Below, in pieces: positions 6,706-10,366 of a DNA stretch of 10,366 nt. The position numbers and the translations under genes were made by a program. A model generated the notes under the pieces. The model saw only the letters and a list, made by a program, of their open reading frames with translations. It made no database searches and was not told the DNA's origin. Each line of letters opens with the position of its first letter. Positions within the stretch are counted from its first letter, which is position 1. Where the stretch lies: positions 1 through 10,366 of the forward strand of contig CAJVYO010000037.1 in the NCBI GenBank assembly GCA_913009515.1. The letters are read 5' to 3'. The stretch is from an uncultured Methylococcaceae bacterium (lineage in GTDB: Bacteria; Pseudomonadota; Gammaproteobacteria; Methylococcales; Methylomonadaceae).

Positions 6706-6714
6706 TTAATTGGT

Positions 6715-7047
6715 ATGGCAACACAATCAGAAACAGGCACTATTGCCGCTTGGAAGGACGATAGAGGCTTTGGGTTTATCAGAACAGCAAGCAATAACAA
6801 GGAAGATGATGTTTTCATTCATATTTCTTCATTAGAAGATATAACGCGTCGCCCTCGTATCGGTGATGTTATTCATTATAATTTAGCGGAAGAAAATGGA
6901 AAAATAAAAGCCATTGAAGCATCATTAGAAGGGGCTGAGACTGTCAGTGCTGAGCCAAAAAAATGTAATAATGTGTGGATTATCTTAGCCACTGCGATAA
7001 TCTCTAGTCTCACAACACTATTAGTTATAAATTATTTACCATCATAG
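6715..7047 (+). CDS. Cold-shock-domain protein with a C-terminal membrane anchor
   Basis: Residues 6-72 form a cold-shock (OB-fold) domain with both nucleic-acid-binding motifs: RGFGFI (17-22, RNP1) and VFIHIS (33-38, RNP2), followed by RRPRIGD (45-51). A short polar linker leads to one hydrophobic helix (about 87-107) and a two- to three-residue tail. The domain should bind single-stranded RNA or DNA, and the helix would tether it to the inner membrane with the domain in the cytoplasm. Cold-shock domains of this RRP type are often joined to a longer DUF1294 membrane domain; here the protein stops after one helix at 110 residues, and I see no DUF1294 remnant in the next 146 bases. It may be a shortened relative or a distinct tail-anchored form. 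The ATG has only AGGT about ten bases upstream. It stands alone, divergent from the HTTM-DCC gene. Confidence 0.88.
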   Translation: MATQSETGTIAAWKDDRGFGFIRTASNNKEDDVFIHISSLEDITRRPRIGDVIHYNLAEENGKIKAIEASLEGAETVSAEPKKCNNVWIILATAIISSLTTLLVINYLPS

Positions 7048-7093
7048 TTTTAAAAGTAAAACTTAAAGTTTAGCTTTAAAACCGCGTTTTTTT
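7047..7093 (+). terminator. AT-rich hairpin with T-run after the cold-shock gene
   Basis: GTTTTAAA (7047-7054, starting on the last base of the stop codon) pairs with TTTAAAAC (7075-7082). After four bases comes a run of seven Ts (7087-7093). The stem is almost all A-T and the T-run is not adjacent, so termination may be inefficient. Confidence 0.4.
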
Positions 7094-7193
7094 GCACAAG
7101 TAATCAACAAATCACTTAATATCTGGACAAAACGCCACAAATTAGGCAAAATCTAGGCTTATCGATTACATAATTATAATAATAACCTGATAA

Positions 7194-7640
7194 ATGGCAA
7201 AAATCATCATTCTTAATGGGCCTAACCTAAACTTGTTAGGTGTCAGAGAACCGACTCATTATGGGTGTAAATCCCTTAGTGATATTCAAGCTAGTTGTGA
7301 AAACATCGCAGAAAAACAAGGGCATACCCTGAGTTTTTATCAAAATAATGCCGAACATGAAATGGTAGAACATATTCATAACGCATTTGCTGAGTCTATT
7401 GATTATATTATTATCAATCCAGCTGCTTTTACCCATACTAGCGTGGCGATTCGTGATGCACTATTAGCTACCAAAATACCTTTTATAGAAATCCATCTAT
7501 CCAATGTTCACGCCCGCGAAGCCTTTCGTAAGCACTCCTATTTTTCAGATATTGCACAGGGAGTTATCAGTGGACTTGGAGCAACAGGATACGAATTAGC
7601 CTTACAGGCTGCACATCAGGCACTACTCGAGAGAAAATAA
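7194..7640 (+). CDS. aroQ: Type II 3-dehydroquinate dehydratase
   Basis: AroQ converts 3-dehydroquinate to 3-dehydroshikimate in the shikimate pathway to aromatic amino acids. The 148-residue length and order of motifs match the dodecameric type II enzyme: ILNGPNLNLLGVREP (6-20), the catalytic tyrosine Y23 on the lid loop, QNNAEHEMVEHIH (50-62), INPAAFTHTS (74-83), EIHLSNVHAREAFR (99-112) with the catalytic histidine H101 and R112, and ISGLGATGY (125-133). All active-site residues I can recall are present. The start is fixed by homology although there is no Shine-Dalgarno; a TATAAT at 7175-7180 could give a nearly leaderless message. It is followed by accB after 3 bases; the aroQ-accB-accC order is common in proteobacteria and suggests one transcript linking aromatic precursor and fatty acid synthesis. 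Confidence 0.97.
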   Translation: MAKIIILNGPNLNLLGVREPTHYGCKSLSDIQASCENIAEKQGHTLSFYQNNAEHEMVEHIHNAFAESIDYIIINPAAFTHTSVAIRDALLATKIPFIEIHLSNVHAREAFRKHSYFSDIAQGVISGLGATGYELALQAAHQALLERK

Positions 7641-7643
7641 ATC

Positions 7644-8096
7644 GTGGATATTAGAAAAATAAAAAAACTGATTGAACTCATTGATGCATCGGACATTACA
7701 GAAATTGAAATTACAGAAGGCGAAGAATCTGTCCGTATTAGTCGTTTTTCCAACACGCCTGCACCCGTTATGGCCGCGCCTACGATGATGGCAGCTCCCG
7801 CTACGCCAGCTGCTGCAATTATCCCAGCTGTTGCAGGCGAAGAAATACTATCTGAACCCACCGGCCATGCAGTGAAATCACCTATGGTCGGTACTTTTTA
7901 TCGTTCGGCTTCACCCGGCTCTGCTCCCTTTGTAGAAGTGGGTCACAGCGTTAAAGAAGGTGATACCTTATGTATCATTGAAGCGATGAAAATTTTAAAT
8001 CAGATTGAAGCGGATAAAACAGGCACCATTAAACAAATATTAATTGAAAATGCACAACCTGTTGAGTATGACCAACCCCTTTTCATCATAGAATAA
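7644..8096 (+). CDS. accB: Biotin carboxyl carrier protein of acetyl-CoA carboxylase
   Basis: AccB carries biotin between the biotin carboxylase and carboxyltransferase parts of acetyl-CoA carboxylase, the first committed step of fatty acid synthesis. It starts with GTG at 7644, three bases after the aroQ stop, with GAGAG about ten bases upstream. The N-terminal segment MDIRKIKKLIELIDASDI is typical of the family and gives the start. An Ala/Pro-rich flexible linker covers about residues 38-64. The biotinyl domain (about 75-150) includes the thumb segment SPMVGTFYRSASPG (79-92) and EAMKILNQIEAD (113-124), where K116 is the lysine that takes biotin. Length (150 residues) is normal. The GTG start may lower its translation or couple it to aroQ. 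Confidence 0.97.
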   Translation: MDIRKIKKLIELIDASDITEIEITEGEESVRISRFSNTPAPVMAAPTMMAAPATPAAAIIPAVAGEEILSEPTGHAVKSPMVGTFYRSASPGSAPFVEVGHSVKEGDTLCIIEAMKILNQIEADKTGTIKQILIENAQPVEYDQPLFIIE

Positions 8097-8115
8097 TCAT
8101 CACGAGGTAGCACTA

Positions 8116-9459
8116 ATGTTCGATAAAATTGTTATTGCCAATCGTGGTGAAATCGCTCTGCGTATTTTACGGGCGTGCCGTGAACTCGGTATTAAAACCG
8201 TCGCCGTCTATTCTAGTGCTGACCGTGACTTAAAACATGTGCGTTTAGCAGATGAAGCCATTTGTATTGGCCCACCTGCCTCGGCAGACAGTTATTTAAA
8301 TATCCCCGCTATTATTAGTGCGGCCGAAGTAACCGATGCAGAAGCGATTCATCCAGGTTATGGATTTTTAGCCGAAAATGCGGATTTTTCAGAAAAAGTA
8401 AAACAAAGTGGTTTTACTTTTATTGGTCCAGAGGCGAAAACTATTCGTCAAATGGGTGATAAGATTCAAGCTAAAAAAGCCATGCAAGCCTCGGGTATTC
8501 CTTGTGTGCCCGGAAATGGCGATCCATTAGGCGAAGATAATAGCGTAAATTTAAAAATGGCCAAAGAAATAGGCTATCCTGTTATTATTAAAGCGGCTGG
8601 TGGTGGCGGTGGACGGGGTATGCGTACCGTGCATACCGAAGGTGCATTATTGAGTTCCATCGCGTTAACTAAATCAGAAGCCGGTTCTTTTTTTGGTAAC
8701 AGTACCGTTTACATGGAAAAATTTCTTGAAGATCCGCGTCATATTGAAATTCAAGTGTTATCGGATGCACATGGCAATGCGGTGCATTTAGGAGAGCGAG
8801 ATTGCTCAATGCAACGTCGCCATCAAAAAGTCGTTGAAGAAGCACCGGCACCAGGTATTAGCGAAGAACAACGAAAATTTATCGGTGAACGCTGCTCTAA
8901 AGCCTGTGTTGATATGGGGTATTTGGGAGCGGGTACCTTTGAATTTTTATATGAAAAAGGTGAGTTCTTTTTTATAGAAATGAATACCCGTGTCCAAGTT
9001 GAACATCCTGTTACTGAAATGGTCACCGGTATTGATATCGTGAAAGAACAATTGCGTATTGCCGCTGGCGAACCGCTATCTTTTACGCAAGATGATGTGG
9101 TTTTACGCGGTCATGCGATTGAATGTCGATTAAATGCTGAAGATTCGGTGACGTTCATGCCTTCTCCAGGCACGATTGATTTATTTCATATGCCGGGTGG
9201 TCCTGGTGTACGTTGTGAAACGCATATCTATAATGGCTATAAAGTACCGCCGTATTATGATTCTATGATTGGCAAGCTGATTACGCATGGTGAAACGCGG
9301 GATAGTGCAATTGCCCGCATGAAAACCGCGTTAGATGAAATGGTCATTGAAGGCATTAAAACTAATATTGACCTGCAAAAAAATATTATGGCTGATAATG
9401 CGTTTGCGGTCGGTCAACAAAATATTCATTATTTAGAAAAAAAATTAGGCATCAATTAA
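8116..9459 (+). CDS. accC: Biotin carboxylase subunit of acetyl-CoA carboxylase
   Basis: AccC uses ATP and bicarbonate to carboxylate the biotin on AccB. The protein has 447 residues, close to the 449 of Escherichia coli, and the active-site residues fall at the same numbers: K116, K159, the Gly-rich ATP loop AAGGGGGRGM (160-169), H209, H236 and K238 in RRHQKVVEE, E288, N290, R292 and E296 in EMNTRVQVEHPV. The N-terminal KIVIANRGEIALRI and HPGYGFLAENADF complete the biotin carboxylase domain. A GAGG nine bases before the ATG is a clear Shine-Dalgarno. It follows accB by 19 bases and is followed by a GC-rich palindrome before prmA. Nothing is missing or unusual. Confidence 0.98.
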   Translation: MFDKIVIANRGEIALRILRACRELGIKTVAVYSSADRDLKHVRLADEAICIGPPASADSYLNIPAIISAAEVTDAEAIHPGYGFLAENADFSEKVKQSGFTFIGPEAKTIRQMGDKIQAKKAMQASGIPCVPGNGDPLGEDNSVNLKMAKEIGYPVIIKAAGGGGGRGMRTVHTEGALLSSIALTKSEAGSFFGNSTVYMEKFLEDPRHIEIQVLSDAHGNAVHLGERDCSMQRRHQKVVEEAPAPGISEEQRKFIGERCSKACVDMGYLGAGTFEFLYEKGEFFFIEMNTRVQVEHPVTEMVTGIDIVKEQLRIAAGEPLSFTQDDVVLRGHAIECRLNAEDSVTFMPSPGTIDLFHMPGGPGVRCETHIYNGYKVPPYYDSMIGKLITHGETRDSAIARMKTALDEMVIEGIKTNIDLQKNIMADNAFAVGQQNIHYLEKKLGIN

Positions 9460-9494
9460 ACACTTATTTCAAGTTTTCAATATCTCCCGCCTAA

Positions 9495-9520
9495 CCCTCT
9501 CCCTAAAAGGAGAGGGCTTT
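9495..9520 (+). repeat. CCCTCTCC / GGAGAGGG palindrome between accC and prmA
   Basis: A perfect 8-base-pair stem (9495-9502 with 9509-9516) surrounds the loop CTAAAA. It is far richer in G and C than its surroundings. Only three Ts follow before a run of As, so it is a poor terminator on the plus strand, and TTAGG follows it on the minus strand. The form resembles dispersed intergenic palindromes seen in many gammaproteobacterial genomes. It may protect the accC message end or attenuate read-through into prmA. Confidence 0.6.
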
Positions 9521-9569
9521 AAAAAAATATCCTGAACGATAATCCTCTCTCACCCACTCTAATTCTATT

Positions 9570-10366
9570 ATGACTTGGCATCAAATTTCTGTTGTAAGCC
9601 CTAAAGCTCTCGCTGCTGAACTATCTGATTTTTTAAGTGAAACATTAGGCGCAGTGTCTGTTACTTATATGAATGCAGATTCAAAGCCTGTGTATGAACC
9701 TGATATTGGTGAAACCCGAATATGGGAGCAGACTAAAAGCATCGCCTTATTTGAAATAGACACCGATATAGCCAAGGTTAAACAACAATTATTTCAACAA
9801 TTTTCAGCCAATGATTTACACGATTGGCATGCTGAAATACTCGCCGACCAAACGTGGGAACGAGCTTGGATGGAACATTATCAGCCGATGCAATTTGGTC
9901 AAAATTTATGGGTTTATCCCAGTGGACAAGAGCAAGATAAGCCGAATACCGTGAGTTTAATTTTAGATCCTGGTTTAGCCTTTGGTACCGGTACGCATCC
10001 AACAACTGCTTTATGTTTAGAATGGTTAGCCGAGCAAGATATAGCAGGTAAAATCGTGATAGATTTTGGTTGTGGTTCAGGTATTTTAGCGGTCGCGGCT
10101 GTCTTATTAGGCGCCAAAGAAGCGCATGCCATTGATATCGACCCACAAGCCTTAATTGCGACTCGTGATAACGCAGAAAAAAATAATGTTTCCGATAAAA
10201 TCAGCACCTATTTACCGGAAGAGTTTAATGCAATGTCTGTGGATATTGTATTGGCTAATATTTTAGCAAAACCGCTAATTGAATTATCAGAACATATTAT
10301 GAGTCTGGTTAATCCTCAAGGTCAGATAGTGTTATCAGGTATTTTAGAAGAGCAAGCCGCCTCAGT
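9570..10366 (+). CDS. prmA: Ribosomal protein L11 methyltransferase, 3' end beyond the window
   Basis: PrmA uses S-adenosylmethionine to methylate ribosomal protein L11. The visible 265 codons cover nearly all of a protein of about 290 residues. The N-terminal L11-recognition domain begins MTWHQI and contains WERAWMEHYQPMQFG (96-110). The methyltransferase domain has the family signature LDPGLAFGTGTHPTTALCL (132-150), the SAM-binding VIDFGCGSGILA (163-174), the acidic strand end AIDIDP (187-192) and VLANILAKPLIEL (227-239), the N-I-L-A form of the N-P-P-Y-like motif. The start is set by homology; no Shine-Dalgarno is evident in the AT-rich bases before it. The gene lies 110 bases after accC in the same direction, the common order in this group, so read-through past the palindrome is likely. 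Two minus-strand reading frames inside it are antisense shadows. Confidence 0.95.
   Translation, partial: MTWHQISVVSPKALAAELSDFLSETLGAVSVTYMNADSKPVYEPDIGETRIWEQTKSIALFEIDTDIAKVKQQLFQQFSANDLHDWHAEILADQTWERAWMEHYQPMQFGQNLWVYPSGQEQDKPNTVSLILDPGLAFGTGTHPTTALCLEWLAEQDIAGKIVIDFGCGSGILAVAAVLLGAKEAHAIDIDPQALIATRDNAEKNNVSDKISTYLPEEFNAMSVDIVLANILAKPLIELSEHIMSLVNPQGQIVLSGILEEQAAS

Noticed and set aside
7616..7861. Minus-strand reading frame of 81 residues rich in Ala, Gly and Ser
   Set aside because: It is the antisense of the Ala/Pro-rich linker and N terminus of accB, which explains its odd composition.
9778..10207. Two minus-strand reading frames of 122 and 97 residues opposite prmA
   Set aside because: The plus-strand prmA reading frame has clear methyltransferase motifs throughout; the antisense translations show no family features.
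1..10366. Defence island, prophage, insertion sequence or CRISPR array
   Set aside because: I found no transposase, integrase, cas-like or nuclease gene, no evenly spaced long repeats and no long terminal inverted repeats; most genes are housekeeping.

Overview
The window is AT-rich and tightly packed, and it reads as chromosomal DNA of a gammaproteobacterium. The evidence is the SirB2-family protein, the ProC-YggT pair, the aroQ-accB-accC-prmA order and the overall protein sequence character. A methanotroph-like lineage (Methylococcales) would fit the base composition and the gene mixture, but that is inference and no diagnostic methane-oxidation gene is present. There is no transposase, integrase, phage gene, tRNA, rRNA or CRISPR array.

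Left block, minus strand (about 3143 down to 1): ilvE, proC, yggT, sirB2 and a nucleoside phosphorylase/nucleosidase-like gene cut by the window edge. Gaps are 28, 4, 5 and 5 bases, so this looks like one transcript. It joins branched-chain amino acid transamination and proline synthesis to two small membrane proteins and a possible purine-nucleoside salvage enzyme.

Middle block (3144 to 6487): a plus-strand gene for a four-helix membrane protein with a single c-type heme motif ends at a hairpin and a strong bidirectional terminator. Facing it on the minus strand are a 37-residue lipoprotein gene with its own promoter and Shine-Dalgarno sequence, and upstream of that a long gene joining an HTTM (vitamin K-dependent carboxylase-like) membrane domain, a DCC thiol-oxidoreductase domain (DUF393) and a C-terminal soluble domain.

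Right block, plus strand (6594 to 10366): a cold-shock-domain protein carrying a C-terminal membrane anchor, then aroQ (type II 3-dehydroquinate dehydratase), accB and accC (biotin carboxyl carrier and biotin carboxylase of acetyl-CoA carboxylase), and after a GC-rich palindrome prmA (ribosomal protein L11 methyltransferase), cut by the right edge. The aroQ-accB-accC part is ordinary housekeeping.

The least explained parts are the membrane monoheme protein, the HTTM-DCC fusion, the membrane-anchored cold-shock protein and the small lipoprotein. I see no clear sign of a new defence or mobile system.
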